Source: Ascocoryne sarcoides NRRL 50072
Lineage: Eukaryota > Ascomycota > Leotiomycetes > Helotiales > Gelatinodiscaceae
Reading direction: 5' to 3'
Length of the DNA: 64,000 bases
Assembly (NCBI GenBank): GCA_000328965.1
Contig: KB205949.1
Span: forward strand, 190,587 to 254,586
Every line of letters begins with the position of its first letter. The stretch's first letter is position 1. The position numbers were made by a program, and so were the translations under genes. Shown here piece after piece: positions 1-10,535 of the stretch. Below the pieces are notes generated by a model. That model was not told the origin of the DNA. It ran no database searches and was given only the letters and a program-made list of their open reading frames with translations.

Positions 1-1024
1 GTCAATTAGTTGTGTCTGGCATAATTATATTAGCTGAGCGCTCTTTCATCCGAACATCAAAATGCTTGTTAAGGACTTCTGATTGCCAATAAAAACATGC
101 TAGAGATATTGTAAGTATGTAATGCCTAGTAATTGTGTGAGTGAATGCGAAGTATTCCAGTTTAAAAAGCAATTAGCGTTAACTAACGACTCAAATGACT
201 GACAAGGTTCTTCACAAAACAATCAACTTGGCTGGATTATTTATCTTGCCTGACTCTGAAGGCAACAACAAGGCTGTGAAGACAAAATAACAGAGACCAC
301 ACTTCAAACCTGCCTTTCTCGCGCCAACAACGCTTTTCAACAACTTTTTTAAATCCAACAATCACTCTTTCTCATCGTATTCCAATTACGACTTATCCGT
401 TCCTTTACCTTCATAGTTCCGCAGTGTGTTGGAATATATTCACTTTATAGATAATCCAAGTAAGTGCATTCCTGACGAATCTCCTGCTTGTTTTTCCGTG
501 GAGATGGTTATGGAGCTTCGAGGGGCAGCTCTTCGTGTCGATTGCGCGTTGTGAAACCACCTGAACACGCGTGAAATTATCTAACACCGCTCTCTAAAGA
601 GACGTGCGCGCATCCTAACTTTCAAGCCACGGATAGGATCTTACTGGAGCAGCCCTGGAGTAATTATATCCTTCATAGTGCTAGCGCTACTGAGAAGCGT
701 GTTTATCCACATTAGATAACCCTAAGGAAGGCATCTAGTCAATTATTCAATTTAGCAGCTGGACATAGACGTCGCAGCACTGGGATAGCCAAAGTCTTTA
801 TCAGAATCGCATTGCTGGGGCTATCACTTGATTTCTCGGCATCAAGCCAACATGTGCAATGTTTGAATCCTGCTAACGCTATTTGTTACACAGATTTTCA
901 CTCAAAGCCGCCCTCAACAATATTCATCCCAGCCCTAGATTAGTCTGGCTAGGCAAAGAGAGAATCGTTTGCATCCCTTTGGCCTTACATTCTACAATAT
1001 AAGGATACATACACGAACATCACT
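1..1024. other. intergenic / 5' flank of the 994-aa gene
   Basis: No reading frame of interest is visible on either strand. The last 120 bases before the start codon at 1025 are A/C-rich and pyrimidine-poor, as expected of a fungal 5' UTR. No tRNA, transposon end or tandem repeat is visible. The left edge could hold the regulatory region of a gene beyond the window. Confidence 0.6.
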
Positions 1025-4000
1025 ATGAAAGACGATGACAGACCAATCCTTGATCCTAACAAGTGGAAAGGACCTCATGAATGGCAGGCACAAGTATGGG
1101 AGGAGATTCGACTGAGAGCGCTGCCAGAGCCTTCACCACAGGAACTTGCCTATAGTCAACGGCTCCTTGGGCAACCTCAAAATGAGCAAAATCCATGGCG
1201 GCATATGAGCTACTTAGCTAGGGCAATGTGGACGGCTGAATATCATATACTAGAAAGCTCAGAATTGCTGAATGCATCTTCGACTCAAAGTGCATCTATA
1301 TCGCCACTTCCCTGCGTAACTACTGCGACATCAACATCGAATAATACACACCAACACGACACAACCTCCCTAATGAAGGAGGACTTGATAGAGCCTGCGT
1401 CAGCCTCTTTAGCACTAGGACAGGAAAGTGAGGCTGAGGGAGAAAGTGATCTAACTGAAGATCACATCAGATCAACCATATACGAAGACTCGACTGCTCA
1501 GCAGCAAGCGGATATAGAGTGTGCCCAAAACACAGAGGAAGCAGATCAGGTTACAACAGTACCCTCTAAGTCTTCGAAATTAACATCGAAGGCAAAGAAA
1601 GCACTTCCTCACCGAACTCCAGCCAGGCAGAAGTCAGCTGCAAATAGTAGGGCTAAAAACTCGAAAGATTCTCCCCAAGTTGTGGACAATGACGAAGAAG
1701 CACTCGAGAGACATAATTCTAACGCACGAGGCGTCCAGCCTCGAAGATCCTCTAGATCAAGCAGAACAAACGTTTTATCCTACAATATTAAGCGGTTGGC
1801 TGGCACAGCAATACATACACCTCGAAAGCACTTGAATGACAAGCAGAGATCACCCGCAAAATCTGGATCTCAATCGGCACTTGACTCTGCAACGTCAAAC
1901 TCAGGGGAACTTAGGGTAGGAGAGGTAGTAGATACAGTTGCATCTTATTACCAAAAGCTTCCTCTCGCTCCCTCGACAGTTCTTCATAGCACCCCTACTC
2001 CCGGACACAAAACAACTAACACCGCTTCTCCCTCGCGCATGAAACTTCTTCCCAAGAGAGTTTCTGACTTGGTTACAAGTAATGCTCACAACAGCTCGAG
2101 CCCTACGGATACCTTAGCAAATGCATCCAACCCAGGGCGTTCAAACAAGTCGAAAGTAGCTTTGCCTGTTGGCCGTACGTACGACGAGCTACCTTCGTTG
2201 GTTCCGAAGAACTGGAACGTCCTATATTATGATAACCCAGCTGACCTTTGGGCCCCATTTATAGGAGCACAACTTCAATCCAACATAGAAAAGGCTGCTC
2301 AAAGTAATGACACCCAAAGTCAAAGAAGTGCAGGCCACTCAAAACACTGTAACTTACTGAGTATGTTTTGTCTGCACTTCATTGTTTCCCTAATGGCTAA
2401 TTGCATAATCTTCTTTAGGTCCCGCTTCGACTTCCCGATCTTCTAATAAAGGAAATAACGAAAAGAGCAATCACCACACTGTAGATACTAAATCTCTACC
2501 ATCCTTTCGAGGCCAAGCTCCAGGTATACCTCCATGCAAAGCCCATGCCAATTTCCATTCATTTCAAATCTAACTCCCTATCAATTAGGTCCGAATTTCG
2601 AGCAGCACCTCACCCAGTGGGATGAACAAATAGATATGCGAGAGACTGAAGAACGGGATTCAGCAAGTAAGGAGAGCCAGGATGTTTCTTCCAACCTCCA
2701 ATCCATCCAAGATTACAGACAGGAGCCATCTCCCCTCAGATCTCCTCCCCTTCAAGGCACAACAGCGGTCGATCGTCCACGACGTCATGTTCAGCAACAG
2801 ATCTCTTCAGCTCCCCAGTTGGGCCAAAACAATAAGGCTCAACTCCGCAAGGAACGCGCTGCTCCTTTCAAGCCCCGTAGAGAGATGCCGGGTGAAGGCT
2901 TAGCATCCGCATCTGACGATTTACCAATTCATCGGCCCGTAACAAATATGCCAGTGGTATATCAAGGTTCCTCCATTGAAACTTTACCCTCACTTACCAC
3001 GGAAATAAAGATAGATACATGGCACCGTATTCAAAAGATGCTAGAAATCAAGTCGGATGCTGCCAATCGAGAGCTTGACCCCAGTGTTTTTGAGGATCTT
3101 CAAGCATATTCTAAACGGGGGGTTATACGAGGCTTCCTAAGAACACGCGAAGACCAAAACAAGAGATCCGCCGAACCACCCATCCACACCTCGGCCCTCT
3201 CGGTTCAGCCAACGCAACCAAAGGCCCCCATGAGCTCGTATGTGCACAAGTCGCAAGCCCACTGGTTGGATTTACAATCGAGGAGAGAGGCCATTAGAAT
3301 GAAAGTATCTAAGAAGAATGCCGAATGGGAGGCAACCCAGCCGGCACTTCAACAATATTTACCCCAGGCGAGAAATAATGCATTTCTCCAGGCTGTCAAT
3401 CATGAATACGAAGGGTCGTCTACCGAGGCTGTGATAATTCCAAAGAAGCTTTGTAGAAAGCCAACTGAGAGGCAGCCAACTACAGATGCTAGCTCTCCCG
3501 CCCCAGTTGCTCAACCTGCGATGCGAAACATGAATCCTTACGGGACGCCTTCTCATCCAGTTCCTCACGGTCCATCCGCAGTTGCACATCCAGGTCTCCT
3601 TCAACAGCGAGATATGCATCCATACCGACCTCCTTCCCCTGGACCGTCCATGCATAATTTTCGTCTCGCAGATTCGGACACCGATCACCAACCAAATCAT
3701 TTGGGCGCTCATGCAAGGAGTGCAAAGAAGAGCCAAGATTCTTCTGTTCTACAAGTCGCTATGAATACTCCACGTCTTCTAGACCTGAATACTAATCTCC
3801 GATCTACTTCTGCGCCTATTGGTGCAAAGGAGAAGGTTAACAAAGAAAAGCCGGACAAGATCGTCGGCATTAAGGAGGTCACAATTGTTGCTCCTAATTC
3901 AGAGGGATGTTTTGGAACGCAGAAAATCATGGTGCCGGACTTTGTTTCAGACGAGGGAAATACTGAGAGTGAGGTGCAGGAGGATGAAGGGAAGATGGAT

Positions 4001-4132
4001 ACAGATGAAGATTGGTCATCTAAGACACGCAAAAGTCGCAAGGTGGCTAGCGTCAGGGGTTCGAGGGGCCGGTATCAGAAAAATAATATGGGACGTGGTG
4101 GTGGGAGAGGAGCGAGAGGTCGTGGGCAATGA
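1025..4132 (+). CDS. uncharacterised 994-aa low-complexity protein with Gly/Arg-rich tail
   Basis: Three exons: 1025-2360, 2419-2523 and 2589-4132. The introns are 58 and 65 bp, each with GT..AG ends and a CTAAT or CTAAC branch point, and the frame is kept throughout (2985 nt). The N-terminal 75 residues (start MKDDDRPILDPNKW) are the most ordered part, with many Trp. Residues about 90-400 are Ser/Thr/Lys-rich and probably disordered. A second ordered patch near LPSLVPKNWNVLYYDNP lies before the first intron. The C-terminus is acidic, then basic, ending in GRGGGRGARGRGQ, an RGG-like element often found in RNA-binding or nuclear proteins. No domain family is recognised. A nuclear or RNA-associated role is inference from composition only. 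The start is the first ATG of the frame. The gene structure is firm; the function is unknown. Confidence 0.8.
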
Positions 4133-5556
4133 GGATTTCGTCGCAATAATGAATTAACGAATGGGGGAGTTGGAGGTGGTGGGATGCTGGATTGGTGGCA
4201 TGCGCAAGCGGTTTTACTTCTTTGGGTTTGACTCCATCCCGCGCAGAACATTGAAGCTTGACTGGCAACGGAGTATATGGATCGAGGGACTATTGTAGTT
4301 TATCAAGGACAGATGTAAGATTACACCCCTCGTAGGCGAGGATAAATCGTAAAAAAATAAAAAGCCTTCCGGCAAAAGAGGTGCTTGTCAATTCAAATCC
4401 ATATCCAAGAATTAAGTTGCCCTAAATTGGGATTGTAAAGGAATAGAGTAGATTCGATATATTCTTAGCATAGATACCCAAGCTACAAGGTTCTCTAAAA
4501 GGCATACTGGACAAACTGGGAAGCTTGTGGGACTTCCGGTTACTCTCGGTTATCAGCAGACCCAGAAGAAACCGCATACAGTACTTACTCCCTCGAAAGA
4601 CTAGCATCATACTCTGTCGATATTCGCAACGCATCGCATATTTCAGCCACGCTCTCCTTTGTGAAAGCTCGCAACATTCATATCAGCGTCAAGTGTACAG
4701 GCCCATGACTTCTTCGGGCGTTCGTCCGTGCCCAACTTTCTTGCGATCTGGACCCACAACCTGAACAGTTTGGACTTTCACAAAGACTTCACTGCTTTGA
4801 CACACAATTGGCGGATGGGCACAATGTGGGTGAGATGGGACGGGGGTTATTGCTGGGGATGCATATAGATTTTTCCATTCCTATGGCATGGATGTTACGG
4901 GTGGGTATGAAGATGGGTCGGGATTGCTGGTGGATTTGGTCAGGGAAGGGGTAGGCGAATACACGACCACCTAAGGCTTGATGGTCGGCAATGCAGTCGA
5001 TGCTAGAATAACATGCGATTTAAGAGTTAAAAAGAGACGTGTGCGCAGTTGGTAATTTGGGCCACTACATTTGAGCCTACCTTTGGTCTTGACGACTGAA
5101 AGCCCCGAGTTGGGCATGAGAAACCCTATGCGACATTTATAAAACACCAGCTGTACCCTTCCAAAAGCGTAAAGTCTATTGAAGAATTTTAGCGGAGCGG
5201 CTTGTCAGGGCGAAACGCATTGCCTAGGACTTCGGCGACTCAGTCATCTCCATATGGAAGCGTCGTCGCTAAAATGCGCTTGTTGGCAACGTATAACAAC
5301 AAATGTATTGCGTGGTGAGATGTAGCTGTGGTTCACCATTGCCAAAATGAGAGGTTAGAAAGTATGATTATATTCTGACGGCTAGCAGTTCTTATTTATC
5401 TACATGACCAGCTTATTCGCCATAAGCTTAGACCCTTCAATTTCAACACTCCCTCTCAAGCGCAAGAGGGTCCTCAATAGGAGATAATGAAGCTATTCCC
5501 AAATCACCCAACTCAATCCTGGTATCTAGCAATCCTGCCACTGGTGGCATAAGTAT
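4133..5556. other. intergenic between convergent genes
   Basis: Contains the 3' ends of two convergent genes. Only short frames without ATG-led, spliceable structure are visible. The stretch 5380-5480 is rich in CTCAAGCGCAAGAG-like sequence, which may be relic mobile DNA, but no terminal repeats are seen. Confidence 0.5.
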
Positions 5557-6742
5557 TTACTCGAGTGTCTTTGCTAGCTCCCACCACTCTGTAGACGGGC
5601 CCTTAGGCCAAAATCCCGCGGTCCACATAGGTTCTGAACACTTGGCTGCTTTCTCGAGGCGGCCGATCTGAACTTCAGGGTCGCCTAACCAAGTTTCTAG
5701 AACAGTCGGGTCTCGCTTCTCCTATTATACAGTCAATACTAATTACTTTATCTATAGAAGAGGGGAGTCAGGGGGGGAAAAGGCAACTTACTTGTAGTGC
5801 TTCTTCATTTTCATCCAAATCCATAATAAAGCGGACTGCTTCGGGCAATAGAATAACGACTTCATTCTCAGTAATAACCTCCTGAATCTCTAAGCCTTCA
5901 AAACTGATAGGTCGACTGAGTCCGGCAGTCCATCCCGTTCGGATTAACCGAACCAATTGCTGCTCGAAATTACTTTTGCGCTGTTGAGTCGGGTTTTCGA
6001 TTATAATAATCAAAGCGCGACACAGAGGTTTGATATTGAAGTACTCAATTTGATGGTTGGCTTTATAGCTGCTGTCGAATACAAACAAGCGGATCTTCTC
6101 TGCTGGGTTTTGCTTGGCAAAGCCTGTAGCCTTTGCAGCATCAACAGCATCGAGTAGTGTCTTATGTAGCTTGAGAACGTCTTGTGTTGTAGGTTTCTCG
6201 CCGTCACTACGCGATGTCTCAATAAATTTAGCAAACATGCGGCCAAATTCGATATCTGTGGTGTGGATGTCGCCATGCGACCAAATGTCTGTTAATGGAG
6301 TCAGTAATCTGCTGAGGAGAGAGAAGTCATACGAGTAAGTGTGTGTATGTAAGCTCACTCGCGTAGTAAAAGGCAGGTAAATAAGAGACAGAAAAAGTCA
6401 CTGACCAAATATGTACTGATAAAGAGGGACGCCCCAAGTATTAGGATCAGTGCCATAGATCATTGTTGCCTTATTGCAAATGTCTTGGAGTTGCTCAACC
6501 CGGTATGCGGGGTAGCTGAATTTCTTGATTGCGTACTCTGGGAGTGGAAGATCCGTTTTTAGGCTGACAGGCGTACAGAATAAGTGCTGCATGCGTCCTT
6601 GGTGATGGGACCTCTCTCTCCCTTCTCGGAGCCTGCGCAGAAATTCAGCATCGCTCCATAGGCGCTTCTTCCATTTCTTCTTATCGACGGTTGGCGGGAT
6701 GTTTTCGTCGTTCTTGGTCTTCGCGTCTGGAATGGTAGCCAT
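5557..6742 (-). CDS. uncharacterised three-exon protein, 332 aa
   Basis: Exons in transcript order: 6742-6406, 6288-5792 and 5721-5557 (999 nt). The introns are 117 and 70 bp; the second has a strong GTAAGT donor. I chose the ATG at 6742 (MATIPDAKTKND) because the frame further upstream contains no ATG. The protein is soluble and mixed alpha/beta in appearance. A basic patch near the N-terminus (KKKWKKRLW) is followed by a long ordered segment with Leu/Ile-rich stretches (PLCRALIIIIENPTQQRK). The C-terminal exon is Trp-rich (FWPKGPSTEWWELAKTLE), which supports real coding because that exon stays in frame to its stop. No signal peptide or membrane segment is seen. I do not recognise the family, and neighbours give no functional clue. 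Confidence 0.75.
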
Positions 6743-7915
6743 GCTGCCAGTAAGGTGGATATATGTTTTGTCTTTTGTGGTTTGCGAATCAGAAGAGCTG
6801 AACTTGTTCGTGATTGTGGCCGAGTAGAAGAGGGGAGCTGTAGGCACGAGAGAGGAGGGTTGTTCAAAGGATGGATTGTGATGCTGCGACGACGCGGATC
6901 TGCTCTTTAAGTAATGACCTTGGCTGAGCTAGATTTGTGGCCTCAGGCTTACGCCAATAGTCTGGTCGGTAACTTCCTGGGCTAGGAAGTAGCTTCATAT
7001 AATAGGCCAGTTTGACTTTCAACTGCTTTAGTTTTCATCTCCATTATTCTTGACCTTCCTCCTTAAGGCATATGCGTCCGTAATAGTCCGAAGTCGTTGC
7101 TCGTTTAGCGCCGTATTTATGGATTTAGCCGTTATAATGGTATACTAGCTCCTGGCCACTCCTTCAAAGTTCCACCGGACGCCCACCGCGGGAATCTTGC
7201 TAGGAGCTAAGTTTAGGTAGTTTAAGGACTTAAAAAACTTAATATGACGAGGTTTTCTTTCTTTAGCATATTGCTAGACGTACCTTCGTGAGCTTAGGTG
7301 TCGCCAGCGGCGTGGAAACTTCGGTGTTTGTCACATGACCAGCTTTTCCGAACGACACTTCTCAGCCAATCGCTTGAGGTAGCCTAAGCGGGAGATAATA
7401 TTATGCAAGTAAATATAAGTTGCTACAAACTACGCCAGAACGGTACTGCTGGAACAGCAAAGTTCTCTGCGGTGCCAACTGCGCAGCCATAAGGCAAGAT
7501 GTTAAAAAAGCACATGATGAAGAGCGTTTTCAAATCTAATCAAGAGCAGCGAGGTCTACAGATAGTGAATACCGATCTGATGGCCAGCTGTAGACGGGAG
7601 CCTTTAAACCACTTTATAATACCGCGTTACGAGGTAGAATGAGAGAACCAAAAACTGCAAGACCATTGCTATTCCTAAAAGCAAATTCGTTTTATTTATT
7701 TCCTGTTTTGACGTTGTTATGTACCTGTTGTCGGTTTATTTTACTCGTTCTAGATCCAGAACGAGGCGCACGCCTCGCTCTTGCCTTCTGATGCAGAAGG
7801 GACAACCACGGCCGGGTCGTTTCTGGCGAGAAAGGATCTTCTACTGCCGCGATGCTTGGTTTTGCTTCGTTGTGTATCTCTGGGACCCTTACGAGGATAT
7901 TTTCAGGACGATACA
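6743..7915. other. AT-rich intergenic, possible relic mobile DNA
   Basis: Sequence between divergent genes. From about 6930 to 7450 it is rich in TA and has stop codons in all frames, including runs such as GGAGCTAAGTTTAGGTAG, the look of degraded repetitive DNA. No terminal repeats or target duplication could be found by eye. Frames reading through 7690-8160 on the minus strand are shadows of the next gene. Confidence 0.4.
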
Positions 7916-8719
7916 ATGGCGACACCAGTTCAGTGGACGGCGGCCGTACGAGAGGGAAGAGAGATTTGGGCGAAGTTGCAGGAGCGCCTGGCCGATCCCC
8001 GAGATAGCGATCGTGGTGGGTTGCTGGTGGAAGAGGCGTATGATGTCGACTGGATGCAGGGAGGGGCCTGGATTCCAGAAGAATCGGAATTCCCACTTCA
8101 TTTGAACGAAGAGGGAGACGTGGGGGATTACTCCTTTGTGCGAGTCCAGTGCAAGGGCACAAAGCATATTCCCTACCAAAATGCGATGAACGGGAAAGAT
8201 GGAGTCATTGTGTGTGTCTACAACTTCAAGGACCAAGATTTCACTCCCAAGCCGAGTATGATGCGCTGGACCACTATCATCGGCCAGTTGTGGGAGCAGC
8301 ACGCGGTTGACCCCAGCAACATGTCGGCGATTTGGCGACTCCAGATTTCCAATAAACGCACTCTCGCACTGATCAACGTCGCCTTGCAGAGCAGCGAGGA
8401 GAAGACGGAGTTTGGACCTTTGGATGAGCAGTTTTTTGCCCTGTTGGCCAACGACAATGGAAGAGGTGTCATGCACCTGCTACGGCATTGGTGTCGGACG
8501 CTAGGCCGGAAAACAGTTGCGAAGATTGTGGTTCTTCAGCTAGAAGCCCCGGCGATGTGCTTCGTGTTGGAGCCCACGAGTATAAAGCCCGTCGAGCTTC
8601 CAAAGACCCGGAGTACCCCCTCCAAGCATCGCAAGAAGCATGGACGGCACACTTCTTGGGGAGGAGCTGGAGGAAGCCCTACCAAGAAGAGCCGACATGG
8701 GAGAAACACTTCGATGTGA
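7916..8719 (+). CDS. uncharacterised single-exon protein, 267 aa
   Basis: An uninterrupted frame that begins at ATG 7916 (MATPVQWTAAVREGREIW) and stops at 8719. The same frame is open further upstream but has no ATG there, so this start is preferred. The region is more GC-rich (about 53% in a line I counted) than its AT-rich flanks. Residues 1-215 look globular, with Trp-rich stretches (WTTIIGQLWEQHAVDPSNM, IWRLQISNKRTLALI). The last 45 residues are Lys/Arg/Ser/Gly-rich and basic (SKHRKKHGRH, KKSRHGRN), a possible nuclear or nucleic-acid-binding tail. There are no membrane segments. The family is not recognised. Isolation in a gene-poor, partly degraded region suggests a lineage-specific or accessory gene. 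Confidence 0.6.
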   Translation: MATPVQWTAAVREGREIWAKLQERLADPRDSDRGGLLVEEAYDVDWMQGGAWIPEESEFPLHLNEEGDVGDYSFVRVQCKGTKHIPYQNAMNGKDGVIVCVYNFKDQDFTPKPSMMRWTTIIGQLWEQHAVDPSNMSAIWRLQISNKRTLALINVALQSSEEKTEFGPLDEQFFALLANDNGRGVMHLLRHWCRTLGRKTVAKIVVLQLEAPAMCFVLEPTSIKPVELPKTRSTPSKHRKKHGRHTSWGGAGGSPTKKSRHGRNTSM

Positions 8720-9179
8720 TTGTGGGTGTGCGTATCGAGCAGGGAGAGCTTCACAGCGCCGATATGCTGGTCATAGCATCGCGCCCTTCTTTAAGGGTTC
8801 TTTAAGGTGGATGGTTGGCGGAGACGGACCCGTCTTCCTGAAGTCGGTGAGAGATTGATCAGAGATATTCCGGAGAGCTGTTGCTAAAATCGCGCGGGTG
8901 AGGACGGCCCTTAAACGTCGGGTATTTTGCTAACCCTGCACAGCTTGAAGATGGATGCTCCCCGGATCTTTCGGGGTAAGTAATGGCCATACTGCTTACC
9001 ACTCACCTCCGTTCAATGGGGATAGAAGTCCGACCCTCACCTTCACCTTTGGTGTCCCTGAGCACCACTCCACAACTTGACTTCCTGTGGATGTGGTGGC
9101 AAACGAGGGCGGCAAAATCAGCCAAATCTTTCTCGATTTCGTCTACAGCTACCATTTCAAGTCCAAAGAGAAGACTATT

Positions 9180-10260
9180 CCAAGCCAAGGGGAAAATCGA
9201 GTTCTGGTCCAGAGACGAGTCACTTCGAGTCAACTTGAAGTCTTCCGATAGGAGCAGTTCAACTCCAGAGCCAATGATTGTTGAGTTAACAGACAAAACC
9301 ACTCTAGTCCGGAGACGGGATCGCTTCAGCCAACTTCGAGTCTTCAGACGAGACAACTCCAAGTCGACAGACGAGTCCAAAGTCAAGACCAAAGGCACAG
9401 CACCAGTTCAATGACAGAAACTACTTCTAGTTGGCAGACCACTCCTATCCCAGTCTAGGAGTATCAAGATGTGGCCATCCGAACCCAGAATCAACGTCAT
9501 CCAATTCGACAATCCTAGTCTTCTCACATGCAGCTTGAAACGTTCGAAATTCTGTTTGTATTGCCCAAATGAGCATGGTTTTCCAGACATTCTCGGCTCG
9601 CAAAAATCGGGCTGTTCATTTCTCGGTTGCTAGGAAAACTTCCTACTCAGTGCCTCACGCCCTGTCTGTTGTCATTTCTCGAGAGTCTTCTGCTACGTTA
9701 TCTTCCGAGGCCACCATGTCCTGCTCTAGTCCTTATACAAGCCATTCACGCCTATTCCGTTGTCACTTCAAGAAAGCCTTCTCTTATATTATCCTCTGAG
9801 ATCGCTATATCCTACTTTAGTCCTCTTACGAATGATTCAAATCTAGTCCGCCGTCACTTCAAGAGAACCCTCCTTCACGCTGCTCCCCGAAGTCGACATG
9901 TGAGAGCCTGGTGCCACTACTACCAGCTCCAGTCCGCTATTACTTTGAGATAGCTTCTCCTGCTATTCCCAGAAATCGTTGTTGCCCATCCCAACTAGCA
10001 CTCAACCTCAGTCCAGTTCTACAAACCTCCCAGAGAGCCTCCTCCACCCAGCTCAACAGTTCAGCCCGTCCTACGATACACCTAGAGAGCTTGTTCTCTG
10101 TTTCCGACAATTTTGTCTTGGACACTCTACTCAGTCCTAAAAAGCTTCCCAGAGTCCTCATTCTCTTAAAGCTACTGCTCCGTCTCCATCGCACTCTATT
10201 ATATTCTGCACAGGCCCCAGGCTTTTTCGTCCCTCCCCCCAGGATCTTGGGAAGTTGGGC
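9180..10260 (+). pseudogene. decayed array of about 90-bp Ser-rich coding repeats
   Basis: Three neighbouring units are alignable by eye at about 9665-9755, 9756-9843 and 9844-9915. Each carries a core like GTCACTTCAAGAGA, followed by TCCGAGG/CTCTGAG and then a TAGTCCT-like segment. Translated in shifted frames they read SVVISRESSATLSSE, SVVTSRKPSLILSSE and SAVTSREPSFTLLPE, which is one 30-residue Ser-rich motif. Frameshifts and stops separate the units, so no intact protein remains. A second, weaker pair with the motif AACTTGAAGTCTTCC / AACTTCGAGTCTTCA lies at about 9230 and 9330. The likely origin is a repeat-containing Ser-rich (surface-type) protein gene. A noncoding satellite is the alternative, although the 90-bp period, divisible by three, favours a coding origin. 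Confidence 0.4.
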
Positions 10261-10497
10261 AAGCGGCTGAATCTTACAATTTTCCAATTCAGTGCCTCTA
10301 TCGATCTTAAACAGTACACCCCGCCGCACAAGATTTCAGAGATCGCTTCCCTTGTCTCCACAAAGCTTTCGCAGTTCACCCTTCCTGAACTCTCAAATAA
10401 ATGCCTTTCTCTATCTCCGCCATTATGCAAGAAGTAGCGATTAAGTCTAAGCGAAAATTGTCAAAACCGCGTTTTTACGTGTTTTACCCCTCCCACC

Positions 10498-10535
10498 ACA
10501 CAACTACACAACTACACAACTACACAACTACACAA
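10498..10535. repeat. ACACAACT microsatellite
   Basis: Four perfect tandem copies of the octamer ACACAACT (10498-10529), followed by a degenerate fifth copy. It lies in gene-free sequence at the right end of the decayed repeat region. Confidence 0.9.

Noticed and set aside
6743..7915. Transposon relic
   Set aside because: AT-rich and stop-ridden, but no terminal repeats, target duplication or transposase words could be found.
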